DNA of 64,000 bases, from assembly GCF_963169125.1 (NCBI RefSeq), contig NC_084802.1, positions 34,603,607 through 34,667,606 of the forward strand. Direction: 5' to 3'. A program made the position numbers and the translations under genes. Below, in pieces: positions 44,745-55,619 of the stretch; position 1 is the stretch's first letter, and every line of letters starts with the position of its first letter. The notes under the pieces are model-generated. The model was given only the letters and a program-made list of their open reading frames with translations, was not told where the DNA came from and did no database searches. The stretch comes from Humulus lupulus (Eukaryota; Streptophyta; Magnoliopsida; Rosales; Cannabaceae).

Positions 44745-44840
44745 GTGTAGCTCGGGTACTTTACTTGTAATCCTTTTACTTTGATCCCTGTTTCCCGTGA
44801 CCCTTTAATCTCACTGTTCGAATTATTTTCCTTTGTGCAG

Positions 44841-45120
44841 GTATGGACTCTGAGGACTTTTTCGAGCATTACCAAGCTGCTGCTGCCGCTTTTGTCCCAA
44901 AGAAGGATAGCAAAAGGGCTCGAGGGGAAAGCAGCAAGACCCCTTCAAAGAAGGCCCAGACAGAAGATGCTCCCATCGACGCCCCTTCCAAGGTGGACTT
45001 ACCACATCCACCTGCTCCCGAGCAGACGACCCCCACGCCTGTCGATCCCCAGCCTTCCTCTAAGCCTGTAGACAAAGAGACTTTTGACCACTTGTCCGAA
45101 GGCTCCCTGTCCAGCACATA
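44841..45120 (+). pseudogene. Antisense additional ORF of T2, third exon, truncated
   Basis: Follows the acceptor CTTTGTGCAG (44831-44840) and reads MDSEDFFEHYQAAAAAFVPKKDSKRARGE, then a Pro/Thr/Lys-rich region, ending at TAG 45118-45120. Only ~45 bp separate this stop from the LTR. Relatives continue with a long coiled-coil part, so the end of the ORF was lost in the deletion that removed gag-pol. Confidence 0.55.
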
Positions 45121-45167
45121 GTTGGCAAGGCCAAGGAGAGAATATATCGGCTCTCGAAGCACCAGAA
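45121..45167 (-). other. PBS-like region and deletion junction of T2
   Basis: On the minus strand the LTR end is followed by TTCTGGTGCTTCGAGAGCC, like the sequence after the 5' LTR in dicot Tat elements, and then passes straight into the tail of the antisense ORF. This is the scar of the loss of gag and pol. Confidence 0.6.
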
Positions 45168-45771
45168 TGTTGACCCAGATTTTGGCCAACTGACACGGAG
45201 TCAAAATACGCTTGACGTGGATGAATACGTTAAAAAGAATGTGATGACGAAAATAATAAGAACACAAGATTTTATAGTGGTCCGGCCCCAAGATCTGGTA
45301 ATAACCTACGTCCACTTGAATTGTTATTGAAATGAGATTCAAAAGGGTGATCAAAGAACTGGGGTTCAATGAGTTTCACTAACCTCTGAAAAAGAAAATA
45401 CAATTATTCTCGTGTAATCTCTCTCTAATCTCAAAAGATCTTTTTTTGCCTAAAAGAAAAAAGGAGCCCCTTCCCTGAGCCCTCTTCCTCTATTTATAAG
45501 CTCAGGGAAGATTTACATTGATTTGTTACAAATATTCTTTCCTAAATAATCGGATACTCAGGAAATCATGGGAGATAATTTCGGATTCAATCATAATTGC
45601 CTAAGATTTCCTCCGCGTATAATGTGCGTACGACCAGTCTAGTCGTATGAAAAAACTGATCGCATGACACTGGATGTCTTCCTGGTCGATAGTCGAGCAC
45701 AGATTCTGCTAGATGTCAGCCACGTGTACAAAATGTTTGCCACGTCATCCATACTTGTTTTTTGGATAACA
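45168..45771 (-). repeat. 5' LTR of T2
   Basis: 604 bp with intact TG...CA ends (TGTTATCC...GTCAACA on the minus strand), partner of 41911-42514. TATA box on the minus strand at 45488-45500. Confidence 0.9.
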
Positions 45772-46539
45772 AAAATAAGTCAAACTATCATTTTCCAAAT
45801 AGATTTATAATTTTAAGCACAAATTGGTTCTAAAAAGATAGGATTTTTCTTTTCTTTTAAAAAAAGTATAATTTCAAAGTATTTAATGTGAATCAACCTA
45901 ATGAAACAACAAAAAATCAAATAACATTATTTATAAGGCAAAACATAATATTTTTGTTCTAATCATTGGATGCGTACAATTTAATGACACATCTTACACA
46001 AAGAATATTATGTTTTGCAAAAATGAAAAACAAAGTGCAATATTATCTAACAATCCAAAATATGAGATATTAAAGATGAAAGACATATATGAAGAAGAAA
46101 AATCCATAAACTTTGTTGCATTACAAGGGAAATCAACATACAACATAAATATTATCTAGTTACAAGTTGCTTCATCATGATCTTAATAATCTTATGAAAA
46201 AAATTAGAAGCACATAACTAGAATAGAAATTACAAAATAAATAAAATACATACTTGAAAATGCTCTTGAAAAACACCAAAATGGAAGAGAGAAAATGGTA
46301 GAAAGAATATGGTAACAAAAATTTAAGCACCCCAAAATGGTCTTGAAAATTTCATATTTATAGCCAAAATGAGAGTATTAAAATAATCTATTTAAATTAA
46401 TTAAATTAATAATAATATGGCAAATAGGGGTATATTTTAGGGAGTAATGATGATTTTGGGGTAAAATTTGTGAGAAATTTTGGGTAAAAAATATGATATT
46501 TTTAGACAAAGTGACAAGGGGACCATTTATGGGCTCAAT

Positions 46540-46905
46540 GAAGGGGCAAGGGAGCATGGTGGCTGAAGGTTGGGCCAAAGGGTGCAGGCGTTGGCCTTGG
46601 GGAGCTTCGGGCCTAGCTGGACAGCTTGGGGAGGGAGGCCAGGCGGTGTGGGGCTTGGGCGAGGAGTTGGGAGAGGGCAGGCGTGGGCCTTGGGGAGCTT
46701 CGAGCCTGGCTGGACAAGGGAGCTGGGTGGCCCGTGTGGCTTGGAAGGCTGGAGGCGGGCTGGGCAAGGAAGCTTCGAATGGGCCGGCTGGGTAGCTTCA
46801 GGTGGGCCAAGTGGTGGAGCTGGCGGGCACAAAGGCTGAAGGGAGGCTGGAAGGCTTTAGCGTGGGCTAGGTGGCTTGGGCCATGGAGGCTGCTGGGCAT
46901 TTGGA
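46540..46905. other. G-rich, repeat-built block inside the Athila-like LTR
   Basis: About 365 bp of plus-strand G-rich sequence made of short variants of GGCCTTGGGGAGCTTCG (46592, 46688), CTTGGGGAGGGAGG and GGGCTGGG, set in AT-rich DNA. Overlapping frames on both strands (Gly/Trp/Arg-rich or Pro/Ala-rich) follow from composition and are not genes. Several runs of three or more G close together could fold as G-quadruplexes. Confidence 0.65.
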
Positions 46906-47325
46906 AAAATGCCAATTTTTTTTCTTTTCCTTGAAAATGCCACATTTTCCTTAATTTTTCTTTCTTTTCAAGAGTAAAAATGCAACAAATTCTCTACAAA
47001 ATAAACATAAACTAAATATTTTTAATTATAAAATAAATCATATTAATTCTTTGAAAAATATTAATTACAACTTAATTTATTTAAACAATTAAGCTCAAAA
47101 GTGTATCTTTTTACTTCTAACTTAACAACAATAATACAAATAATTAAACTACAACATACTATAATAAAATATCTATAAAATTACAAAAAAATCTATGAAA
47201 TTACAATAAGACTCATAAATTCAAAATTACTTAAAAACTTAACAAATCAATTAAAAACTCAAGAACTAAACAACAATTAGCCTAAAAAATATGGTAAAAT
47301 AACTCTATTTTGTAGAGATATTACA

Positions 47326-48435
47326 CTAATTAGACGTTAAAAATATATTAGTGATTGATGCAGGAAAGGCCTTTCCCTTGAGTGGATTATCTATCTTTTA
47401 TGAGTCCTAACTATTAGCTATCTCCATTATGTGTTGGAGATAAATGTGTAGGAGAAGGCAGTATATTGATAAAGAGAGATTTTTTTTTTTTTCAAAAACA
47501 AAAATGCGATTGGATTGCAAAAATAAAGGATTTCTAACCATCTTGTTATCCTAAAATGAACCTAAATCGATTAGGTGAAACAAACTTAAAGTTTTGCTAG
47601 TCCTCAAGCAAAAGAAAATTAAAACACACATTTTTTTTATTGGTGATGTCAAATGTTTTCGTCAAAAATTACATAATGGAAATAGTTCAAAGAAAATCAC
47701 AAATAAAAGTAAAGCTTATGTAATTAATTAAAAAGTTAAAATTGTTTTCAAAATAAATTTTTAACATGTAAACACAAAAACATCAAATCATCATGTGAAC
47801 ATTAGACAAGCTTATGCAAACAAAAATAAATTAAATCTTAAGAAACACATTTTTCTTTTATACATAAATCTCATAAGTTGTCTTTTCGTATTAAAAACTA
47901 ACTCAAAAATTAAAAACAAGGCTTAAAAACTAACTCAAAAATTAAAAACAAGGCTAAAGATTTATTTATATTTTTCTAAGAACTAAGAACTAAGAAACTT
48001 TTCAATCATAATTCTTATCATCGAAAAATGAAAATCACCAAATATTTTTTAAAACAAAACAAATAAAATATATATATATATTTTTAACATTTTACAACAA
48101 ATTAAAAACATGCATAACCACAAAGAAAAACACATGCACACTACCCCCAAACTTAAATGAAATATTGTCCTCAATGTTTAATAAAATGGAAAATATTAAG
48201 AACTACTCCCTTTGATGTATGGTTCCTTGATTTGACTCATTTATCTTCTTCTCTTCTTTTCTTTTTGGGAAAGAAGTTTCCTTCAAGCTTTTTGGAATTT
48301 GAAAAACATGAAACATAACACACCACAACAAGTGAAATACAAAATGAAATATGAAATGGAACATGAAAATATGGGTTGCCTCCCACAAGGCGGTTTAGTT
48401 TATAGTCTTTAGCTCGACTATAATTTTTTTTTCTT
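47326..48435 (-). other. Athila-like 3' non-coding internal region
   Basis: AT-rich and without an ORF. It contains the characteristic minus-strand motifs GGGAGGCAACCCAT (~48383) and TTTAAGTTTGGGGGTAG (~48155-48140). Confidence 0.6.
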
Positions 48436-48743
48436 TTAACCTACACCCAATCGATGGTGTAAAATTTCATTAGTAGGGTGAGTTATGACTTTGATGCAAA
48501 TGCCATAAATAATAATTGATAACATCACACCTACAAGAAAATTAGAAATATGCAATTTTAATGAAATATCAATAAAATAATAAAATTGCATATCTATATT
48601 AGACTCATTTTCATTTTGAGTAAATATACAAATTTGTTCAATTATGGGCTCTTGAGATATAATCATATCTTTTTCATTTTCTTCATGAGCCTCAAGAATT
48701 ATTCTATCCAACTCTTTTGTTTCATTAGGGGGTTGGATGCATA

Positions 48744-49247
48744 TTACAAGTTCTTCAACAACTTCATTCTCTTTTTCACTTTCAATTTGACTATTTTGAT
48801 TGGGAATGGGTTGGTTGGAATAAACTTTTTTTCCGAATCTATAACAGTTGCAAGTTGTCCTACTATTGTATCAATTTTTGAGATTGACTGAGACTGGGCT
48901 TGTAAGATTCGGTAGGTTAATTGCATGAACTGTTGTAGGGTATCCTCTAAAGATGGGCTCGTTTCTTGTTGAAGGGGATATGATAGGCCGGATTGGGCAT
49001 GAATTTGATTAGGTGTGTTGAATTCATGCTCTTGATTCATTGGAGATTGGGTATGGCTCCATGAAAATTTTGGATTATAGGTGGGGGCAATTGGGATATC
49101 AAAGGATTCACCGTAATCATGCATATCATTAGTTTCTCCATAATTTAAATTTGATTGCACATAATAGTTGTACTCAGAATTTGGACTATAATTAAAATGA
49201 TTCATATGGTAAAAACTAAATGACAAACTATTTTTTTTAAATGACAA
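48744..49247 (-). pseudogene. Athila-type gag C-terminal remnant
   Basis: A 167-codon minus-strand frame from 49247. It includes an Asn/Tyr/Ser-rich start, then APTYNPKFSWSHTQSPMNQ and SLEDTLQQFMQLTYRILQAQSQSISKIDTIVGQLATVI. The FSWSH, SLED...F and I..QVGQLA blocks are found in that order in Athila gag proteins after the capsid region. The N-terminal capsid part and any zinc knuckle are absent. Frame changes follow near 48740, and further degenerate coding-like sequence (48436-48711) leads into the 3' region without any protease or RT. Confidence 0.6.
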
Positions 49248-49309
49248 TTAAGGTAAAAAGAACAAGAAAATAAAATTAAGAGAACAAAAACAATGTTAAG
49301 ATATTAAAC

Positions 49310-49502
49310 AAAACTTAGGAGACACAAGTGCCATGAACTAATAACAATATAATAAAATAAAAAGTTAGGAGACACAAATACAATCAACTATCACAAAATA
49401 ACAATAATAATAAAAATAATAATAACACAAAAGTTAGGAGGCACAAATGCCATCAACTAACAAAGTTATAAACGAAATAAAATTACAACAAAATTAGGAG
49501 GC
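49310..49502 (-). repeat. Four short tandem repeats upstream of the Athila gag remnant
   Basis: The unit (A/G)TTAGGAGGCACAAATGCCATCAACTA and AT-rich spacers recur at about 49314, 49364, 49433 and 49493 (spacing 50, 69 and 60 bp). The last copy is cut off after GGAGGCACA, where the L3 fragment begins. Confidence 0.7.
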
Positions 49503-50205
49503 ACATACTGGGTGCAGTTTTCTAAACTTTGGTCCAAGCATAGGTTACCAATAAACGACCCTCGAGCACGATCATGATTCTGAACTCCTGGCAATAACTT
49601 AGTCACAACCATAATATAGAATTCCATCAAAAACGAGTAAATAAAGGCTTACAGACAGATTCCTAGCCTCAGAGACGTCGAATCCTACCAAACCGGGTAG
49701 TAGGATCAATCCCGAGCCCTTAGGTTTAAGTTCACACCACTAAAAACACAACCAGGCCAAAAATGCTCAGGCGGGCCGCAACATGACCCTGGCAGTCGCG
49801 ACGCGCCTCCCAGACAGACAACCATCTCCCTGGGATTTAGGACGCGAGCCACGACTTGCTCTGTAGAGTTACGGCACGCCCCTCAGGTAGAACCCCTCTT
49901 GGTCCTGGGTTTACACAGGTCGCGGCGCCCAAGAACAAGGTCGCGACCCTACCTCGAACCCAAGAATTTTCTTCATTTTTCCCATTCAAAACTCTCCAAA
50001 AACCTACCCAAACATATCCAAATCCCAAAAAGAAAGTTCTCAAACATCTCAATGACCCAAAACCATCAAAACCCAAGTCCCAAACCATTCAAAAAATCAT
50101 CAAAACATAAAATCCCATCAAAGCTTAAAAGCTCGAAAACTCAAAACTTAAAACTTGGATTACCTCTGATTGAGTCATCTCCCAGTTAAATCCTCTAGCT
50201 AACAA
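49503..50205 (-). repeat. L3: fragment of a 2.4-kb-family LTR
   Basis: Matches the L2 interior from TACTGGGTGCAGTTTTCT (27488) onward, through the GC-rich block (49770-49960), to the AT-rich part equivalent to ~28200. It is then interrupted by the insertion of element G at 50206. Its left part is missing. Confidence 0.7.
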
Positions 50206-52360
50206 TGTAACGCCCTACTTCCTTAGAGCCGTTACTAAGTGAGTTTAAAACGTGCCATTAGCTCGCTAATCGAGGTTTTAAGTTAAAGTGTGACTAAACT
50301 GAGACAAATTCGTTTAAAAACATTGAATATAAAATATTTGGTCATTCATTGAAAATGTAAAGAGTTATACATTTGGAATCCCAAAATACTGTTTAGAAAA
50401 TATTTTACATCTCAAAACAAACAACCAAAGTCGACCTAAGCGACAAAACAACCATTACAGAACTTTCCCAAAAATTACCCTGGCTGTGGCAGCTAGGTAG
50501 GCCAAACATGTACCCCTCACTCCACGCTCTTCATACTCAAGGTTAGTCGACCTTTCCTTTGCTCTTACCTGCACCATAGAGCACCCGTGAGCCGAAGCCC
50601 AGCAAGAAAACTCAACACAAATAAATAACATATGCATATACATCAATAGCATATAACAAAAAACCAACAAGCTAAACACATAACGGCCATGCCGTCCCAG
50701 GCGCTTTACCAGGCCCTGGGTTCGCGGCCTTCACCGAGAGGATGTCTCCAACATCCTAGGAGGGTCTCACCCTATCGGCCGACACTCTGCGTGCTCTATG
50801 TCGTTCTCGGCCCCTTGCTGTATTCGGCTTCGTGCCGTTACCGCCTGTCGCCGTTCCACTCACAAATATACATCGCATGACATAATAACAATAGATATCT
50901 AAACATAACTTAAACACAAAGGTTGCACCCTGCAATTCAATTAATAGGGCGACGCCCTGCTCTAGGAGTACAACATTTCTCTTACCTTTAATCCAGGTGC
51001 TAGCAATCAGGCAAGCAATCACGACCTCTGAGGATGATCCTCTCCTGAGTCCCAGCGCTAACCTAGTCACACACCACAAGTAACGTTCTCGTTACTACCA
51101 GGTTTAATAATTAATCCCCGGAACCAATCCCTTGCTCTTGGAACCTCTCGTTTCCCCATACATGGTGGTGAAAACGTCCCCCGAGCCCCCTAGGCCTAAG
51201 CCCTAGAAACATAAAATTCAAGGCCCTGAAAATGGCCTAGCGTCGCGGCACACAGCAGGGGCTCCCTATCCTGAATCATTCCAGCACCGCGGCTTGGAAG
51301 AACAGGGCCGCGCCGCTGCTATGCAAACTCAGAAAAACTGGGATTTTTCACCATTTTCCCTGAGCCAAAACTCACCCAAGCCATGCCCCAAGTGTACCCA
51401 AGTCCCAAACGATCCCAAAACTCCAAATAACACCACGTACACAACATATATACATCAAAACCCATTCTAAACTCACACCCAAACTAAATTTCAACCAATG
51501 GTTTAAAATTCAACAGAAACTTTTAAAACTTGATGGAATCCTTACCTTTAAATCAAAATTCGATTCTAAGCTACCTCCAATGCCACTCCAAGCTTCAGTC
51601 ATAAAATTCATAAGCTTAAGTTCCTCAAAACTTCATCCCAAAACCCAAATTCAGAAATCAATTATCCAAAACTCTCAAGAACATAGAGCAATACTCAAAA
51701 CCAGAAAGTGAAGCTCTTACCTCTTCTTGGATTCGAATTTCCAAAGGCTTTATAGCTGTTAATCCTCCTCCACATCTTGATTCTATTCCCAATTTCCTCA
51801 AAACTCCAGCTGTCTAGTCTTGAGCTCTCCCTTCCTTCTTGAAAACTTGAACCAAATGACACAAAAATCTATAGAGAAGCCTAGAACGTGAAGGCTAACT
51901 TTAGTTGTGGTTTATCTAATTTAGAGCCTAAATGACCAATCTACCCCTTCTTCTAACTCACTTCTTTCCTAAACCTCAAGGGAAACCTAGTCCTTTCACT
52001 CTTTGCAGAAATACCACCTTTTATTTATTATTTCAGTAACAACACTAATTCTCAGGTTACTAGTAGTCACCAGTTTCACAACTAAACACCAAATTCGTGA
52101 CTCTCTACTAACACCGCGGGATAGGATCTTCTCTTGCCGAAAACACCGCACAATGCACAAATTCACACTCTCAATGGGTTCAATTTACAAGTATGCCCCT
52201 AATAGCCAAATGGGGCCCACATGCATATTTAATTCACCTAAACATGCATTTCTAATCACATAATCATTAAATTCACATAACAACATAATTAAATCAATTA
52301 TTGCCCTCCTGGCACACAAATCAAGGCCCTAAGCCTTACTAGAAAATTTGGGACGTTGCA
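50206..52360 (-). repeat. 3' LTR of G (2155 bp)
   Basis: Reads TGCAACGTCCC...GGGCGTTACA on the minus strand. It is clearly similar (roughly 90% by eye) to the LTR part at 62359-63836. Contains GC-rich segments with TCGCGGC (51243) and CGCGGCTTGG (51288), like others of the family. Small frames inside it are not genes. Confidence 0.9.
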
Positions 52361-52419
52361 AACAAGCTTCTAATCTTTCCTAGAATCGTTACGACTCTAA
52401 CCTTGCTTGAATCCGAGTC

Positions 52420-53098
52420 CTAAAACTCGAGTTTCCTTAATAACTCGGGATACCAATCCCGCATATCTGTCTCAAGTTCCCAAGTCGCCTCTTCCACTTT
52501 TCTGTTCCTCCACAGTACTTTCACTATGGCGATGGTCTTGCTCCGCAAGACTTTGTCCTTTCGGTCGAAGAATCTGAACTGGCTTTTCTTCATATGATAA
52601 ATCTTGATCCAACTCCAAGTTCTCATAACTCAGCATGGGCATAGAATCTGATACATACTTCTGGAGCATGGATACGTGAAACACATTGTGAACCCCTGAT
52701 AGAGTTAGAGGCATCGCCAATATGTATGCTACCTCTCCAACCCGATCCAGAATCTCAAAGGGGCCAACGAACCTAGGGCTCAACTTGCCCCGTACACCAA
52801 ACTGTTTCGCCCCTCTCAAGGGAGAAACTCTGAGAAACACGTGGTCACCAACTTGAAACTCTACGTTCTTGCGTCTCAAGTCCGAGTAACTCTTCTGCCG
52901 ACTCTGGGAGGCGAGCATTCGAGCTCTAATCTTTTCAATCGCCTTATTGGTCCGCTGAACAATCTCAGGACCAAGATACCTTCTCTCACCCATCTCATCC
53001 CAATGGATAGGTGACCTACACTTCCACCCATATAACGTCTCATACGGAGCCACTCTGATAGTCGCCTGATAACTGTTATTGTACGAAAACTCGATCAA
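52420..53098 (-). pseudogene. G integrase C-terminal half with chromodomain-like tail
   Basis: Minus-strand frame with IEFSYNNSYQATIRVAPYETLYGWKCRSPI (end of the integrase catalytic domain), VGDHVFLRVSPLRGAKQFGVRGKLSPRFVGPFEIL (GPY/F region) and HNVFHVSMLQKYV. A frameshift near 52550 moves the tail IVKVLWRNRKVEEATWELETDMR and YPELL into another frame (52420-52560). The GPY/F plus WELE tail identifies the chromovirus branch. Confidence 0.85.
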
Positions 53099-53818
53099 AG
53101 GAAGATATTTACTCCATTATCCCCCAAAATTCAACACACAGGCCATATCATATCCTCTAGTATCTGAATTCTCCTCTCAGACTGTCCATCTGTCTGAGGA
53201 TGATAAGCGGAACTAAACCGCAACTATGTGCCCATAGCCTTCTGCAAGCTCTCCCAAAAATTGGAGGTGAAGGTGGGGTCCTTATCGGATACTATCGACC
53301 TCAGAGCCCCATGAAGTCGTATAATTTCCTTCACATACAACTCAGCATACTGCTCCATAGTATAAGTTGTCCTAACAGGAAAAAAGGTGGCGGACTTAGT
53401 ATACCTGTCCACAATCACCCACACGGAATCAGGTTGTCCCACGGTTTTTTGGCAATCCAACCACGAAGTCCATGGTGATATCCTCCCATTTCCACTCTGG
53501 AATTCCTATTGGCTGCAACAGCCCTGCTGGCCTCTGATGTTCAGGTTTTACTTATTGACAAGCCAAACACTTGGCCACATAATCCACCACATCCCTCTTC
53601 ATTCCCAGCCACCAATACAGAGTTCTCAAATCTTGGTACATCTTTGTTGTACCCAGATGTAAAGAAAAGGGAGTGGTGTGAGACTCATCTAAAATCTCTC
53701 GTCGAGTACCAGAATCCATCGGAACGCAAATCCGGCCTTTGTATTTTAGTAATCCCATCTTCGAAATAGAGAAGTCTTTAGCCGCTCCGGCTAGGACGCC
53801 CTCTTTGTGCTCTCTCAA
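53099..53818 (-). pseudogene. G integrase N-terminal part
   Basis: The zinc-binding segment is well kept: HTTPFSLHLGTTKMYQDLRTLYWWLGM..CLACQ (53690-53552) with both His and both Cys. Then [15 protein letters not shown] and [13 protein letters not shown] (first catalytic Asp region). Breaks follow near 53460-53430 and again at 53220 and 53100, so the DDE core is not in one frame. In the intact family this enzyme inserts element DNA into chromosomes. Confidence 0.85.
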
Positions 53819-54220
53819 CTGGGGATCCTCCCTCTATGCCTCCTTGATCCTCTCAAGGAGCATAGACTGAAGAGTGATGTTGGCTAACTGAACAACCAAT
53901 AACTCTATACCCACTTTAGTCATCTCTTCAGCTAACCGATCTGATATCTGCCTCGAACTGAACAACTGTCCTAGGCCCCTCCGACTCAACGCGTCGGCCA
54001 CCACATTGGCCTTCCCAGGGTGGTATAGAATATCACAGTCTTAATCCTTTACCAATTCCATCCAACGTCTCTGGCGCATATTCAGATCCTTCTGAGTAAA
54101 GAAGTACTTCAAACTCTTATGGTCAGTGTATATTTCACACTTCTCACCATATAATTAATGTCTCCAAACCTTAAGTGCAAATACCACCGCCGCCAATTCC
54201 AGATCATGTGTGGGATATCT
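53819..54220 (-). pseudogene. G RNase H to integrase connecting region
   Basis: Degraded continuation between RNase H and the integrase zinc finger. Short minus-strand pieces such as RGLGQLFSSRQIS and ADALSRR-like sequence can be made out near 53990-53940 but stops interrupt them. No clean ORF. Confidence 0.6.
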
Positions 54221-54637
54221 CTACGCATACTCCTTTAGTTGTCTCGATGCGTAGGCTATCACCTTTCCGACTTGCATCAGTACACACCCCAAACCCTGTC
54301 TAGAAGCATCACAATAAACCACAAACTTCTCATTGTCTGACAGCAGACTCAATACTGGAGCGGTGATCAGTCGCCGCTTCAATTCCTTGAAACTGTTCTC
54401 ACACCTGTTTGTCCATACATAGTTAGTCTTTTTACGTGTCAGTTCAGTCAATGGTGTGGCTATTCTAGAGAATCCCTCGACGAACTGTCGATAGTACCCT
54501 GCCAATCCCAAAAAGCTCCTAACTTCTGGTACACTACTAGGCCTAGGCCAATCTCTCACTACCTCAATCTTACTTGGGTCAACCAGATCCCCTCCATACT
54601 GACAATATGACCCAGAAATGTCACTTGTGGTAGCCAA
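54221..54637 (-). pseudogene. G RT connection and RNase H
   Basis: A 138-codon frame with [46 protein letters not shown] and FKELKRRLITAPVL, then the start of RNase H, VVYCDASRQGLGCVLMQ and IAYASRQLKEYA. This is the standard Ty3 RT-RNase H junction. RNase H removes the RNA template during reverse transcription. Confidence 0.9.
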
Positions 54638-55200
54638 AACTCACACTTACTGAACTTAGCATACAACCTATGCTCCCTCAACCTCTGTAATACCAGGCAT
54701 AGATGTTACTCATGCTCTGTCTCCGACTGAGAGTACACCAGTATGTATTCAATGAATACGATCAAAAACTTATCCAGATAATCCTTGAAGACCCTATTCA
54801 TCAAATCCATAAAGGATGCTGGGAGTTGGTTAATCCAAAGGACATAACCAGATTCTCATAGTGTCCATACCTTGTGCGAAAAGCAGTCTTTGGTATGTCC
54901 TCCTCTTTAATCCTTAACTGGTGGTAGCTTGATCGAAGATCAATCTTAGAAACACTGTCTTCCCCTGTAGCTGGTCAAATAAGTCATCGATCCTAGGTAG
55001 TGGGTACTTTTTCTTAATAGTCAACTTGTTCAATTCCCTGTAGTCAATACACATTCTTAAGGATCCATCCTTCTTCTTGACAAACAACATTGGAGCACCC
55101 CATGGCGAGAAACTCGGTCTAATAAATCTCAAATCCAGTAACTCCTGCAACTAGATCTTCTGTTCCTTTAACTCCGCTAGAGCCATTCTATAAGGTGTCC
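54638..55200 (-). pseudogene. G reverse transcriptase, frameshifted through the catalytic block
   Basis: From 55150 the minus strand reads [57 protein letters not shown], the canonical first half of a chromovirus RT. A frameshift near 54930 and several stops then scramble the segment that should hold the catalytic D-D (about 54780-54720), so the enzyme is inactive. Confidence 0.9.
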
Positions 55201-55610
55201 TAGATACTGGCTCCGCCCCTAGCGCCAATTCTATGAAGAACTCAATCTCTCGATGTGGCGGTAATCCTGGCATAACTACGAGGAACAAATATGGAAACTC
55301 ACATACCAATCTTGTCTCACTCGGTCCAACCAACACAACTCTAGAGGTATCCACATTGTTTGCTAGGAATCCTATGCAACCCTCGTGCATTAAGTCTCTA
55401 GCCTTCAATGCCAAAATCATAGGTACTCGTGGACCACTCACTGTCCCCACAAATACGAAAGGTAAGTCTCCTTCTGGGTCAAAGGTCACCATTCTGCACT
55501 TACAGTCAATCGTCGCCCATACTTCGATAACAAATCCATCCCTAAGATCATATCAAAGTCATCCATTGCTAGCTCAATCAAATCTATAGACAACCCCCTA
55601 CTGTCTATCT
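55201..55610 (-). pseudogene. G protease-RT linker
   Basis: Contains ELAMDDFDMILGMDLL (end of the protease domain, 55575-55525), FVGTVSGPRVPMILALKARDLM and PYLFLVVMPGLPPHREIEFFIELALGAEPVSRTPYRMA (55290-55175). The latter is the conserved lead-in to RT. One frame change and a stop at the 55150 boundary. Confidence 0.85.
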
Positions 55611-55619
55611 CTACTGGCA

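Larger units (their letters stand above)
41911..45771 (-). mobile_element. T2: Tat-type deletion derivative keeping only LTRs and an antisense ORF
   Basis: Two 604-bp LTRs (41911-42514 and 45168-45771), roughly 95% identical by eye, are flanked by AAAAT direct repeats (41906-41910 and 45772-45776). Orientation is minus: a strong polypurine tract (minus strand CTTGGGGGGCAAA) adjoins the low-coordinate LTR. A PBS-like TTCTGGTGCTTCGAGAGCC adjoins the other. Gag and pol are entirely missing. The interior is a plus-strand, gene-like unit with consensus splice sites that matches the additional ORF carried antisense in the 3' region of some Tat elements. A deletion has joined that ORF almost directly to the PBS region. 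Confidence 0.85.
41545..47325 (-). repeat. Athila-like LTR, interrupted by T2
   Basis: Segments 41545-41910 and 45777-47325 are rejoined by the AAAAT duplication of T2. The left segment contains CTCAAGCGCACGAATCATAT and AGTGTTCCTGTAAGCACGAGATCGAACCC, sequence of the kind seen at Athila LTR ends. The proposed minus-strand start is TGTAATATCTC at 47325. TAGAC occurs at both sides (41540-41544 and 47331-47335) but is 5 bp away from the proposed right end, so the boundary or the duplication is uncertain. A G-rich block sits at 46540-46900. Confidence 0.5.
41545..49500 (-). mobile_element. Athila-like Ty3 element, minus strand, lacking pol, LTR split by T2
   Basis: Minus-strand order: gag-like remnant (49247-48744), a GGGAGGCAACCCAT motif at ~48383, TTTAAGTTTGGGGGTAG at ~48155-48140, a non-coding region, and a ~1.9 kb LTR (47325 down to 41545, split by T2). 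The TTTAAGTTTGGGGG and GGGAGGCAACCC motifs are typical of Athila elements near the end of the internal region. No protease, RT or integrase is present between gag and these motifs, so the copy is non-autonomous or deleted. The LTR boundaries are approximate. Confidence 0.6.

Noticed and set aside
46378..46945. Several overlapping ORFs of 89-129 codons on both strands
   Set aside because: All follow from a G-rich low-complexity block in an LTR; no family resemblance and mutually overlapping.
41540..47335. TAGAC repeats as target-site duplication of the Athila-like LTR
   Set aside because: The right copy is 5 bp beyond the proposed LTR end, so the match could be chance; boundary left open.
50689..51079. 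Plus- and minus-strand frames in the 2.4-kb LTR family
   Set aside because: They fall inside LTRs, recur in the second LTR (62838-63050) with disruptions, and have no domain.
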